Part shown: positions 46,003 to 54,927 of the stretch, piece after piece
Layout of the letters: the number at the start of each line of letters is the position of its first letter
Position numbering within the stretch: position 1 is the stretch's first letter
NCBI RefSeq assembly: GCF_014643835.1
Contig: NZ_BMKD01000001.1
Location: 1,240,001-1,304,000, forward strand
DNA length: 64,000 bases
Direction: 5' to 3'
From: Mucilaginibacter rubeus
Lineage (GTDB): Bacteria; Bacteroidota; Bacteroidia; Sphingobacteriales; Sphingobacteriaceae
Notes under the pieces: generated by a model
Seen by the model: the letters and a program-made list of their open reading frames with translations, nothing else
The model's database searches: none
Told to the model about the DNA's origin: nothing
Made by a program: the position numbers and the translations under genes

Positions 46003-46368
46003 TTGGCAATAGGCATCTCAATATCAATCAGTTGCCTTGGGCTTTTAGGCCTTGCAGTATACACCACTAACCAACGGACGAAGGAAATTGGCATACGCAA
46101 AGTATTTGATGCCAGTGTTGCACAAATAGTTGTGCTGCTATCAACCGAACTGATGTCACTTATTTTACTTGCGTTTGTCATAGTAACTCCAATTGCATGA
46201 TACGCTGTAAATAAATGGATGAATAGCTTTGCCGATCACTTGGCTATCTGGTGATGGGTATTTGTTTTTAGCGGCGCAAGGAGGTTGCTAACAAGATTAT
46301 TTACCCTGAGTTTCCGCACCATCAGGGCTGCCGTGGCGACCCCGATGAAGAGTTTGCGAAATGAGTAA
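46003..46368 (+). pseudogene. FtsX-like ABC transporter permease, C-terminal remnant
   Basis: Reading through two stops gives a continuous C-terminal end of a Bacteroidota MacB/FtsX-type permease: ISCLGLLGLAVYTTNQRTKEIGIRKVFDAS, then VIVTPIA, YAVNKWMNSFADHLAIW, WVFVFSG and a terminal LSFRTIRAAVATPMKSLRNE. The ~650 N-terminal residues are absent. Both in-frame stops (46198-46200 and near 46252) are TGA at positions where the family normally has Trp. The parent would export peptides or antimicrobials with an ATPase partner; none is nearby. A decayed fragment without start signal. Confidence 0.8.
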
Positions 46369-46422
46369 ACTTACATCGGCCGCACGCGCATGTTACACGT
46401 AAGCATTGATCATTGACATATC

Positions 46423-48030
46423 TTACTTTAAGTAAGGTTTAGGAGAAGTACCATCAAAATTATAATGAAACCAATCAAACAGCGCCACGCCTAACTTCCC
46501 GCAGGTGTTGTAAGAAAACAGGGCCGGACGCACAGCCTTCCAGTAATTATACGATGAAAGTACACAGTGTTCGCCCAAAGGCTTAAAAGATTGCCCATCA
46601 ATACTATAAAAAAACTGAGTCTGGCTATCGTCAACGCTGATGACGCATCTTAAATAAATGTTGTTGCCACTAATTTTCTCTCCTTTAATACTTTTGCCGT
46701 TATTATCGGCATAAACAAAATTGCCGCTATCTGTTTTCATAACCCCTATCTCGTGTACGTAATTACCGGTCAAGGCTAAACCGGCGCGTTGGCATAATTC
46801 AAATTTGCCGATATTTACTTTAACGGTAACCAAACCTTTACTCCCCATTAGTTTTTGGGTAAGCGTGTTTCGGGCATGCTTGTTGTCGGCGGCTTGCATT
46901 GCGGTTAATGATAAATAACCTTTGTTCTTAAAAAGGCTCCAGTAATCGTTTTCGGGATTATGATTCCATTGCCATTGGAACCCCAGTTTTGTTGTATTAA
47001 ACTCATCGGAAGTTTGTATAAAGTAAGGAGCGTTTTTTGATACCATACGCGGCTTTTTATAAGTATCAACCGGCTCACCAATTCCGTTCCCGTCGTTGTC
47101 AATTCCCATCAAAGGCCAGCCATCCTTCCAGCTTACGGGCTCCAAATAGGTAACACGACCAATAGCCCCCGCGTCTCTAAAATGGACAAACCACGATTCT
47201 CCGGTAGGTAAATCTATCAAACCGCCCTGATGCGGACCGTTAACCCTGGTTTTACCTTGCTCCAATACAACCTTGCGTTCATAAGGACCATAAATACTTG
47301 TTGATCTGAGAGCGGTTTCGTAGCCGGTTGCCACGCCTCCTTCCGGAATAATGATGTAGTAATAATTATCGCGCTTATAAATCTTTGTGCCTTCGGCTAC
47401 CGGGCCTTCATACACTGTTTTCCCGGAATCAAGCAGATGTTTACCATCCGCGCTCATTTTATGAATAACAATTGGCCCCGCACCTAAACGGCTATGCCCC
47501 AGGTAAGCCTGCCCGTCAGTATCCCAAAACGGGCAGGGATCTTCCCAGCCGCCGGTCCGCTTTACCTCGGTCAAGGCATCCCATTTACCCGCCGGGTCTT
47601 TTGCCGAGCTCATATACAGTCCCTCGTCGGGTGTGCAGAAGTAAACGTAAAACCTGCCATTATGAAAACGGAGGGATGGGGCCCAACTGCCACTTCCATA
47701 TTTTTCCATTGTGCTGTACTTAGGATCGATATCCAGGCGATTATATACCTGACCAATTATCTTCCAGTTTACCAAATCAGTAGATTTCAGCACGGGCATT
47801 CCCATAAAATGAAAATCTGAACAAACCATGTAAAAGCTATCACCAACGCGGATTACATCGGGGTCAGAATAGTCGGCGTTAAGAATAGGGTTTTTATAAG
47901 TACCGTTGAGCTGATCGCCCCAGGAACCGGCCTTAAGCATTCGCTGCTGAGCCCCGGCAATTGTTATCTCCGCCATAAACAGGATCAGCATGCTTAAAAC
48001 AAATTGGATAGAATACCGTGTCTTTTTCAT
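46423..48030 (-). CDS. Glycoside hydrolase family 43 with C-terminal ConA-like domain
   Basis: 535 residues. Signal peptide (to about IAGAQ at 28), then the five-blade propeller: catalytic base Asp56 in NADYSDPDVIRVGD, pKa-modulating Asp164 in WEDPCPFWD, and general acid Glu213 in VAEGTKIYK. From about 345 a beta-sandwich resembling the C-terminal domain of GH43 beta-xylosidases (FNTTKLGFQWQWNHNPEN). Family members release xylose or arabinose from hemicellulose. It is the last gene of the minus-strand polysaccharide locus, 10 bp after GH3. Subfamily and exact linkage are undecided. Confidence 0.93.
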   Translation of the reverse strand: MKKTRYSIQFVLSMLILFMAEITIAGAQQRMLKAGSWGDQLNGTYKNPILNADYSDPDVIRVGDSFYMVCSDFHFMGMPVLKSTDLVNWKIIGQVYNRLDIDPKYSTMEKYGSGSWAPSLRFHNGRFYVYFCTPDEGLYMSSAKDPAGKWDALTEVKRTGGWEDPCPFWDTDGQAYLGHSRLGAGPIVIHKMSADGKHLLDSGKTVYEGPVAEGTKIYKRDNYYYIIIPEGGVATGYETALRSTSIYGPYERKVVLEQGKTRVNGPHQGGLIDLPTGESWFVHFRDAGAIGRVTYLEPVSWKDGWPLMGIDNDGNGIGEPVDTYKKPRMVSKNAPYFIQTSDEFNTTKLGFQWQWNHNPENDYWSLFKNKGYLSLTAMQAADNKHARNTLTQKLMGSKGLVTVKVNIGKFELCQRAGLALTGNYVHEIGVMKTDSGNFVYADNNGKSIKGEKISGNNIYLRCVISVDDSQTQFFYSIDGQSFKPLGEHCVLSSYNYWKAVRPALFSYNTCGKLGVALFDWFHYNFDGTSPKPYLK

Positions 48031-48040
48031 TTAATGATTT

Positions 48041-50320
48041 CTACTTTACAACAATGGTTTTATGAAACGCGATCTGGTTTGACGCACCACCTACCTGGAT
48101 CTCAAACTCGCCCGGTTCAACCACATATTTCATCCTGTTGTTATATAAGCCCAATTCAGATACCGGAACCTGCAGGTTAATCTTTACACGTGCCCCGGCC
48201 TTGATCAATTCCTTTTTAAACGCTTTTAACTGCTGCACGGGTGTTGCCACCGAGCTTACTTTATCCCACACATACAGCTGAACAACCTCTTTACCATCGC
48301 GTGTACCGGTATTTTCAACCTCTACCTCAACGTTTATTATTCCGTTGGCGTTTAATACAGACTCTTTTACTGTGCAGCTTACGTATTTAAAACTGCTGTA
48401 GCTCATTCCCTCGCCAAAAGCCCAAAGCGGATCCGGCCTGTCAAAAATATAATGTCCTTTAGGTTCTTCGGTGCTGCCCGGCTGATCAAACGGTTCGTTC
48501 CTGTCGGTTACGTAATGGTTGTAAAAAGACGGACTGTTACCCGTACTCCTCGGGAACGATACATTTAAATGCCCCGACGGGTTAACCTCCCCCGTTAAAA
48601 TATCGGCTATGGTGCGGCCTTGCTTTTCGCCGCCATACCATTGCACCAGTACAGCGTCGGCATTATTTTTTACCCAGGGCATGGCCAGTGGTTTGCCTGC
48701 AATAAATACTACAACCATGGGTTTGCCGGTTGCTTTAACAGCTTTTAACAGTTCCATTTGTACGCCCGGCAACTCCAGCGATGAAAGATCAAAACCCTCG
48801 CCCGAAGTTGAATTTTTAGGGCTGCGGCCTAAAAAAGTACTGCGTGTGCCTATAGCTACAATAGTAATGTCGCTTAGCTCAGCAGCTTTAACAGCTTCGG
48901 CAATGTGGCTTTTATCCTGGCTCCACCAGTCGCAGCCATCGGCATAGTTTAATTTGATTCCTCTATTACCGATCACTTCCCTTAAGCCGGCCAAAAGGGT
49001 CGTACCTAATTTGGTATCGCGGTCTGTCCAGGCGTAATCACCGAATATAGCTTGATCGCTGTTAGGCCCAACTACAGCTATCGACTTGTATTTGCTCAGG
49101 TTTAACGGCAGGATATTATTGTTGTTTTTTAACAGGATAGCGCTTTCGTCAGCAACCTCTTTGGCCATAGCTACATGAGCGGAACTATGAACCACTTGAG
49201 CAACTTTTCCCGGATCTCCATAAGGATTTTCAAATAAACCGAGCTTAAATTTTACGGTTAATACGCGGCGCACTGCCTGATCAATGTATTTCAGGTCAAG
49301 TTTACCACCGGTAATCATTTCCTCCAGTTTGGTATATGCACCATCAACGTCAAGATCGATACCGGCGATCAAGGCCATTTTAGCGGCATCCTGCTGCGAA
49401 CCTACAGCATGATGAAAAGTTTGCAAGCGGTCTACCGAGCCCCAGTCTGAATATACATAGCCTTTAAAACCCAGCTCTCCGCGTAAGATATCGGTCATAT
49501 AATAAGCTGAGCCAGACATAGCCACACCATCATAAGAACTATAGCACGACATCACCGACAGCGGGTTGGTTTCGGCGATAACCCTTTTAAAGGGATACAT
49601 GTAAAGGCTGCGCAGTTCACGCTCGCCGCCGCTTACATCTGCGCAATTCAATCCGCCCGATGGCGAGCCGTGCGCCATAAAATGCTTAGGGGTACAGGTG
49701 ATGCTATTTTTCTGATATCCTTTTACGAAGGCTGCGCCCATTTCGGCAATGAGATATGGGTCTTCTCCAAAAGTTTCTTCTACCCTGCCCCAGCGCAGTT
49801 CGCGGGCAATATCCAACACCGGCGACAGGATCTGGTGAATGCCGATCACTTTAGCTTCATCGCCCGCGGCGGATGTCATGCGGTTAATTAATGCCGGGTT
49901 AAATGTGCTCCCCTGCGCCAGTTCCTGCGGAAAAATGGTGCAGTTATTTTGCAGGATGCCTTCAATACCCTCAGCAGCAGTAAGAATTGGTATGCCCAGG
50001 CGGGTTTTGGTGAGCATATAGGTTTGCAGCTTCTGGTACATATCTGCGCATTCGGCAGCGGTACGGTTCATTTCGTGGGTACAGCCGTAGCTTTCACCCT
50101 TAAAAATGTTGTCAATTTCGTCGGCACTGCCAGATGCGCGGTTTTGTAACTGCTCAATCTTCTCTTTTAAGGTCATCCGTTTCAGCAGGTCTTCCACCCT
50201 ATCGGCAACCGGTGCATTCTTGTTTTTATAAAGCGGAACATCGTTACCAGGCTTCATGGTGCCCGATGTGGTAATTATGAAGGTCGACAGGCAAAGCAGG
50301 CCCAAAGTTATTTTTTTCAT
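48041..50320 (-). CDS. bglX: Glycoside hydrolase family 3 (beta-glucosidase/xylosidase, BglX-like)
   Basis: 759 residues, close to E. coli BglX in length. Signal peptide (1-20), GH3 N-terminal barrel with KHF at 212-214 and nucleophile Asp292 in VYSDWGS, GH3 C-terminal domain (about 390-620), and a fibronectin-III-like tail (VEVENTGTRDGKEVVQLYV). The enzyme is a retaining exo-glycosidase removing terminal glucose or xylose from beta-linked oligosaccharides, probably in the periplasm. It is adjacent to GH43 (10 bp) and 135 bp downstream of GH2, separated from the latter by a long hairpin. The symbol reflects family similarity, not proof of BglX orthology. Confidence 0.93.
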   Translation of the reverse strand: MKKITLGLLCLSTFIITTSGTMKPGNDVPLYKNKNAPVADRVEDLLKRMTLKEKIEQLQNRASGSADEIDNIFKGESYGCTHEMNRTAAECADMYQKLQTYMLTKTRLGIPILTAAEGIEGILQNNCTIFPQELAQGSTFNPALINRMTSAAGDEAKVIGIHQILSPVLDIARELRWGRVEETFGEDPYLIAEMGAAFVKGYQKNSITCTPKHFMAHGSPSGGLNCADVSGGERELRSLYMYPFKRVIAETNPLSVMSCYSSYDGVAMSGSAYYMTDILRGELGFKGYVYSDWGSVDRLQTFHHAVGSQQDAAKMALIAGIDLDVDGAYTKLEEMITGGKLDLKYIDQAVRRVLTVKFKLGLFENPYGDPGKVAQVVHSSAHVAMAKEVADESAILLKNNNNILPLNLSKYKSIAVVGPNSDQAIFGDYAWTDRDTKLGTTLLAGLREVIGNRGIKLNYADGCDWWSQDKSHIAEAVKAAELSDITIVAIGTRSTFLGRSPKNSTSGEGFDLSSLELPGVQMELLKAVKATGKPMVVVFIAGKPLAMPWVKNNADAVLVQWYGGEKQGRTIADILTGEVNPSGHLNVSFPRSTGNSPSFYNHYVTDRNEPFDQPGSTEEPKGHYIFDRPDPLWAFGEGMSYSSFKYVSCTVKESVLNANGIINVEVEVENTGTRDGKEVVQLYVWDKVSSVATPVQQLKAFKKELIKAGARVKINLQVPVSELGLYNNRMKYVVEPGEFEIQVGGASNQIAFHKTIVVK

Positions 50321-50404
50321 TGATGATTGGTGTCGATAGTGATCGATAAGATAAAATTATGCTTAGTTAACTGCAATCGATTGTGAATAAGTTTGAGTAT
50401 CAAC

Positions 50405-50450
50405 AATGGCTTTGTTATCCCCGGCAACTGCTCCGGATAACAAAGCCATT
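50405..50450 (-). repeat. 16-bp perfect hairpin between GH2 and GH3
   Basis: AATGGCTTTGTTATCC (50405-50420) is fully complementary to GGATAACAAAGCCATT (50435-50450), loop of 14. It starts 5 bp past the GH2 stop. It lacks a T-tract on the minus strand, so a processing or mRNA-stability element is as likely as a terminator. Confidence 0.8.
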
Positions 50451-50455
50451 CACGT

Positions 50456-53410
50456 TTATTTTCCGGCAATCGTATTGTTATACGGTTCAGCAATAAGCTT
50501 AATATTATCCTTGCCTAAAGCAGCTTCGTCAAATTCAATCGTCACTGTTTTGGTTTCGCCTTTCAGCAAGGTAAAATAGTTATCACTCATAATACCCGGC
50601 AAAATCTGATCTCCGTTAGATGCCTTAACGGCCTGCACCCTTATACCAAAAGCAACCGCCTTTGATGATGCAAGATTGGTTACCTGTGCAGTGATATAAT
50701 ATTTACCATCGGCCTTAATCGTTTTGTAAGTTGTTTCCAGGTTAACTTTTGGCAGGGTATTTAAAGCAGTATAATCCTTACGCCTGTTTCCTCTCCAGTA
50801 AAAATTATCTGATACTATCTTACCTTTACTATCAGTCAGTTTTAGTTTAATAAAGTGTACTGCCGATAAACCTTCGCTGGCAACGTCGCCTTCATATACC
50901 TCAAAATTATATAATGAATAGCCCCAGTAAGTAGCACGCTCCACGCCCTGCATTTTTACGTAACGGGCATTAACCTCGGGGAAAGTGATCTTCTGCTCAC
51001 CCTGGCGGCCTTCTGTGGTGCTGTATACATCGTGCCAATGCTCGGCATCGGTAGATACCTGGATCTTGAAGGCTTTGGCATAAGCATCCTCCCAGTTCAG
51101 GCCAACGCCGTTCACCACTTCTTCCTTACCCAAATCGATATAAACCCACTCACCATCATTGTAGCGACTCGCCCAGCGGGTACCCCGATTACCATCATTA
51201 ATGGCCGAAGCATCGCCATTGGTTGATGATGAACTTACCACTTTTTTGTTCTTAGCCAGATCGGCCTTGTACTGGTTAAACTTCAGATTGAAAGCAACCC
51301 CCGAGCTGTTGGCCGGGGCATCAATTGTTTTCGACTGGCTGTACTGTTTTACCAGCGTGCCATCCAGGTTATATACATCGGCCGAAGCGGTTAAACCATC
51401 CACATCCTTACGGGTAGTATTGATCACATTAATGGCATTGGTTAACGGGTTCCATTGGATATGAAGCGGCTCGCAGGCTTTTTTAACGCCCCAATAGGCG
51501 CCGGTCAAGTCATAATAATAATCATAAGTTTGCCATACCATTGATGGATAGGCCGATTGGCTCATCCAGGTCATCAAACCCGATGCATCCTCGCCCATGG
51601 CATCCTGCCAGCCTTCAAACATAGCTTTGTTGCTTTCTAAACTTACAAACTGTGCTTTGCGGCAAAAATCTTCAATGCCTTTAGGCTCGCCATAGCCGTT
51701 GGTAACGCTTGCCTGGTAAGTATCCGGCCCGGCGTTAAACGCCCGCGGACCGAAAAAATGCTGGTCCCACATTTCATTGCGGGGCCACCAGTTTTCTTTC
51801 GGCATAAATTTTTTAAAGCTTTCAAAGTTTACAAATACGGCTGTTCCCAACTCGGTGCGTAAACCCCAGCCTTTGTTGCCACCCAAACCGGTTGGGTAAG
51901 CGGTAAAATAATAACGGGGGTCTTTAGCATCCCAGGGGCCGCTGCCGCTCAGGTTTTCGGCATGCGAGTTGGGTTGGTACCAGCGGTCTCCGCCATCAAA
52001 GGTGGACAGGTCTTCCCTTAGCCAGGCGCTAAGCGGTTGCTCGGGCCAGCCCTCATTATCAGCACACCATACGGCAATAGCAGGATGGTTCCTGAATCGT
52101 TTTATTTTTTCGATGGCATTGGCGTTAAACGCGGTAAGGTCGGCAGGGAGGTTAGGGTTGGCATTCAACCAGAAATCGTCCCAAACCATAATACCGTACT
52201 TGTCGCAGGCATCGTAAAACTCATCGTCGGTAGTTGAACCGATCCAGTTGCGGATCATGTTGAAGTTCATTTCCTTGTGCAGCTTCACTTTGTAATCGTA
52301 TTCGGCACCGCGACAGCGCAATAGGTATTCGCTCATACCCCAGTCGCCGCCTTTTATAAATACTTTGGTACCGTTAATAGCCAAATGGAGCACGTGCCCA
52401 ATGGTATCGTAACTGTATCTTTTAATACCAAATCTGATGTTCTTTACATCTGATGCTTCATCGCCTACGCTAACGCTCAATTTACAGTTGTACAGGTTAG
52501 GCTCGCCGTAACCGTTTGGCCACCAAAGTTTGGGGCTATTAATCATTAACTGCTCAAAATCGCGTTTGGTGAGTTTTACATCGGTACTGCCATAGGCATC
52601 CACATAAACCTTTTTCTGAAACTCGATATTACCCGGTGTGATTACGCCTTTAATAATGGCAGCCTGCGAACTTGCCGCATTGTTTTTAACTTCCAAAGCA
52701 ACCGACAGATCGGCACGGGCATTGGTTGGCAACTCCGCACGGACCCATGGATCTTTAATGGTTATATCACCGGTATTACTCAGGTAAACATTATCGGTAA
52801 TACCCGAGTTTAAGCCCGGCACATACGGCATCCAATCCCAACCCGCACTTGATACATAGTTGGGGCTACCCACATTAGCCAGGGGGTGTTTCGGGATATA
52901 AACCAATGCGGTCAATACGTTTTTACCATTGCGGTTGGCCAACGCGCTGATATCGAAATTGCCGCGCTGCATAAAGCCATCCAGCGTGCCCAATAAAGTA
53001 CCGTTCAGGTAAATATCGGCCTTACGGTTAACGCCCCTGAAATTGAGCCAGATCTTTTTTTTGGTATAGTTTGCCGGGATCACAAACTCGGTGCGGTACC
53101 AGAAGCTGCGATCATATTTAGCTTTATCAACCTTGTAAATATTATCACCAAAGTTGGGGTCTTTCTCTAAACCGGCGGCCACGTACGATGAAAAGGTTGT
53201 TCCCGGCACAAGGGCGGTAACCCAGCTGCTGGCGTTATAACCGGCATCTTTAATTTGCGAGGCATCGGTAACGTCGGCCTGTGGTTTTACCTTCCATTGC
53301 TGCCCTGCCGAGCTATTGAGCGACACCTCGTTGCTTTGGGCACAGGCGCCGGAGTATACACCTGTAAGGATGACAATTAAAAATCGGGATAAAGAAAAAC
53401 GTTTAAACAT
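50456..53410 (-). CDS. Glycoside hydrolase family 2 with F5/8-type-C domain (exo-beta-glucosaminidase-like)
   Basis: 984 residues. Signal peptide ending near SGACAQ (possible lipidated Cys23), GH2 sugar-binding domain (about 95-215: FRGVNRKADIYLNGTLLGTLDGFMQRG), immunoglobulin-like domain, TIM barrel with acid/base Glu453 in CADNEGWP and likely nucleophile Glu520 in GLRTELG, then a discoidin/F5-8C carbohydrate-binding domain (about 715-860: AINDGNRGTRWASRYNDGEWVYIDLGKE) inserted before the terminal beta domain. The WDWMPYVPGLNSGI motif is typical of the exo-beta-D-glucosaminidase/mannosidase group of GH2. Acts on exported or periplasmic oligosaccharides of the locus. Substrate sugar uncertain. 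Confidence 0.92.
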   Translation of the reverse strand: MFKRFSLSRFLIVILTGVYSGACAQSNEVSLNSSAGQQWKVKPQADVTDASQIKDAGYNASSWVTALVPGTTFSSYVAAGLEKDPNFGDNIYKVDKAKYDRSFWYRTEFVIPANYTKKKIWLNFRGVNRKADIYLNGTLLGTLDGFMQRGNFDISALANRNGKNVLTALVYIPKHPLANVGSPNYVSSAGWDWMPYVPGLNSGITDNVYLSNTGDITIKDPWVRAELPTNARADLSVALEVKNNAASSQAAIIKGVITPGNIEFQKKVYVDAYGSTDVKLTKRDFEQLMINSPKLWWPNGYGEPNLYNCKLSVSVGDEASDVKNIRFGIKRYSYDTIGHVLHLAINGTKVFIKGGDWGMSEYLLRCRGAEYDYKVKLHKEMNFNMIRNWIGSTTDDEFYDACDKYGIMVWDDFWLNANPNLPADLTAFNANAIEKIKRFRNHPAIAVWCADNEGWPEQPLSAWLREDLSTFDGGDRWYQPNSHAENLSGSGPWDAKDPRYYFTAYPTGLGGNKGWGLRTELGTAVFVNFESFKKFMPKENWWPRNEMWDQHFFGPRAFNAGPDTYQASVTNGYGEPKGIEDFCRKAQFVSLESNKAMFEGWQDAMGEDASGLMTWMSQSAYPSMVWQTYDYYYDLTGAYWGVKKACEPLHIQWNPLTNAINVINTTRKDVDGLTASADVYNLDGTLVKQYSQSKTIDAPANSSGVAFNLKFNQYKADLAKNKKVVSSSSTNGDASAINDGNRGTRWASRYNDGEWVYIDLGKEEVVNGVGLNWEDAYAKAFKIQVSTDAEHWHDVYSTTEGRQGEQKITFPEVNARYVKMQGVERATYWGYSLYNFEVYEGDVASEGLSAVHFIKLKLTDSKGKIVSDNFYWRGNRRKDYTALNTLPKVNLETTYKTIKADGKYYITAQVTNLASSKAVAFGIRVQAVKASNGDQILPGIMSDNYFTLLKGETKTVTIEFDEAALGKDNIKLIAEPYNNTIAGK

Positions 53411-53573
53411 TGGGTTTTAATTATTTATTATGATTTTTTGGGTAGATTTTAATCAGCGGAATTATTATTGGCTTTGTAAATAAGTTGGGAGCCGGGAAAT
53501 TGAAAATAGATAAACATTGTAAAAATGGATGATACCGTTTACATAGCATTATTACTCAACGCCGCGCTCGCGC

Positions 53574-53602
53574 CCCCTCCTTGCGCTGCGCACAAGGAGG
53601 GG
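53574..53602. repeat. GC-rich palindrome between GH2 and lipoprotein genes
   Basis: CCCCTCCTTG (53574-53583), 9-nt loop, CAAGGAGGGG (53593-53602), followed on the plus strand by CTTTTGAGGCTTTTT. It lies in a 270-bp gap that otherwise has no ORF. Strong secondary structure; could be a dispersed palindromic repeat. Confidence 0.65.
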
Positions 53603-53680
53603 CTTTTGAGGCTTTTTATCTTACACCCTGTTTATGGGGCTGTACGAAGCGAACGCCGGACGGGCAGCTAAGCGAGATGC

Positions 53681-54910
53681 TTATAAACTTCTTAGCTTAA
53701 CACCCTTAAACTGCACATAGGTGTAGTTTTGCGTATTTACCACCCAACCAAAAGTGATGGTGGTGGTTGCCGCTAGTGTAAAGCTGAGCGTATGCGTACC
53801 GCCCAGGTTATTCTGATCACCACGGAAGATGGCCAGCGGGCTGCCAATGTTGGTAATATCCGGCAATGAGTTTCCAACCGCTACTATTTCATTGGCGTTG
53901 AAGTTGCCGCCATAGCCAGCAGTTTCAATATCAAGCGCATAGCTACCTGCAGGCAGGGTAATGGTTTGATAAACCTTGCCGTTGTTCACGCCATCGCCGC
54001 CCCAATCCTTCGATTCGAAATGGATCACGCCATTATTATCCCACGACCAGCCGCCACCTTTGCCGCCATCTTGGTTCAGCACATTGCTGTTGTATTGCCA
54101 GTCTTTAGGGGTGCCCCATTTTTGGGTTCCGCTATCACCGCGTTTAAATGTATATCCGGGGTTTTTGATGTAGAGCAATGTGATGTCGCCCACGCGCCTA
54201 ACCCTCGGGAAAAGAGTAGGTGTAGCCACCGTAAAGGTATCAATAGCACCCCTGAACGGCAGGTAGCTTGATTGATAGGTAACATCGGTACCAAACTGAA
54301 AATCTTTAATGGTTACTATTGAATCTTCAGGTTTTAGCAAAGCGGTTTTGGTTTGCCCGGCGGTATTGATGTACTTAACAATGGTTTTAGTGTTGATGGT
54401 TACCGAATCAGGCGTGATCTGATTAAAGTTCAGTTTAACCAGCCCGGTGGTAATATCAACCGTAAAAGGATTATCGGCATTATAACCGCGGTTAAAAATA
54501 CCACCGGCATAAACAGAACCATATACACGCACCCCATTGATTGTTTTGGCGATGGACACATGACCATCCCTATCAATCGAATTTACGGTGAAGTTATAGG
54601 TACCTTCCACAAGATCAGGGATAATAACTTTTACGGTATCAAGCGGATTATGGCTTTCAGCGTTAATAATTAATGAATCGCGCTTGTTGTCCCAGTAAAT
54701 TTTGTACTTCACAATTTTAGGATCGGGACTCGGGTTCCACTGCAGTTGGGTACGCAGCTTACCGGCCCGGTAATTTGCGTTTGATATTACCCCGGGATAA
54801 TAAATTTCGCCGCCTTTGGTAAGTTCCTTATAGGTTTCATTTTTCTTAGAGCAGCCCCATATGGCCAGCAACAATACCAGCCACGCTATATTTTTAATGT
54901 TGATGTTCAT
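53681..54910 (-). CDS. Surface lipoprotein with DUF4998/DUF5013-like domains (SGBP-type)
   Basis: 409 residues. Lipoprotein signal with lipobox AIWGC (Cys20) followed by SKKN; surface export is likely. N-terminal fibronectin-III-like DUF4998 region (GGEIYYPGVISNANYRAGK, LQWNPSPDPKIVKYKIYWD) and a C-terminal beta-sandwich (YQTITLPAGSYALDIETAGYGG, AIFRGDQNNLGGTHTL) of the DUF5013 kind. Such proteins take the SusE/F position and bind glycan at the cell surface. It follows the other lipoprotein gene by 17 bp and precedes GH2 by 270 bp. Confidence 0.85.
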   Translation of the reverse strand: MNINIKNIAWLVLLLAIWGCSKKNETYKELTKGGEIYYPGVISNANYRAGKLRTQLQWNPSPDPKIVKYKIYWDNKRDSLIINAESHNPLDTVKVIIPDLVEGTYNFTVNSIDRDGHVSIAKTINGVRVYGSVYAGGIFNRGYNADNPFTVDITTGLVKLNFNQITPDSVTINTKTIVKYINTAGQTKTALLKPEDSIVTIKDFQFGTDVTYQSSYLPFRGAIDTFTVATPTLFPRVRRVGDITLLYIKNPGYTFKRGDSGTQKWGTPKDWQYNSNVLNQDGGKGGGWSWDNNGVIHFESKDWGGDGVNNGKVYQTITLPAGSYALDIETAGYGGNFNANEIVAVGNSLPDITNIGSPLAIFRGDQNNLGGTHTLSFTLAATTTITFGWVVNTQNYTYVQFKGVKLRSL

Positions 54911-54927
54911 TGTTTAATGGCTTAAGG

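Noticed and set aside
46003-46200. 65-codon ORF as an independent small membrane protein
   Set aside because: Homology continues past its stop through two TGA codons to the end of an FtsX-type permease, so it is a pseudogene fragment.
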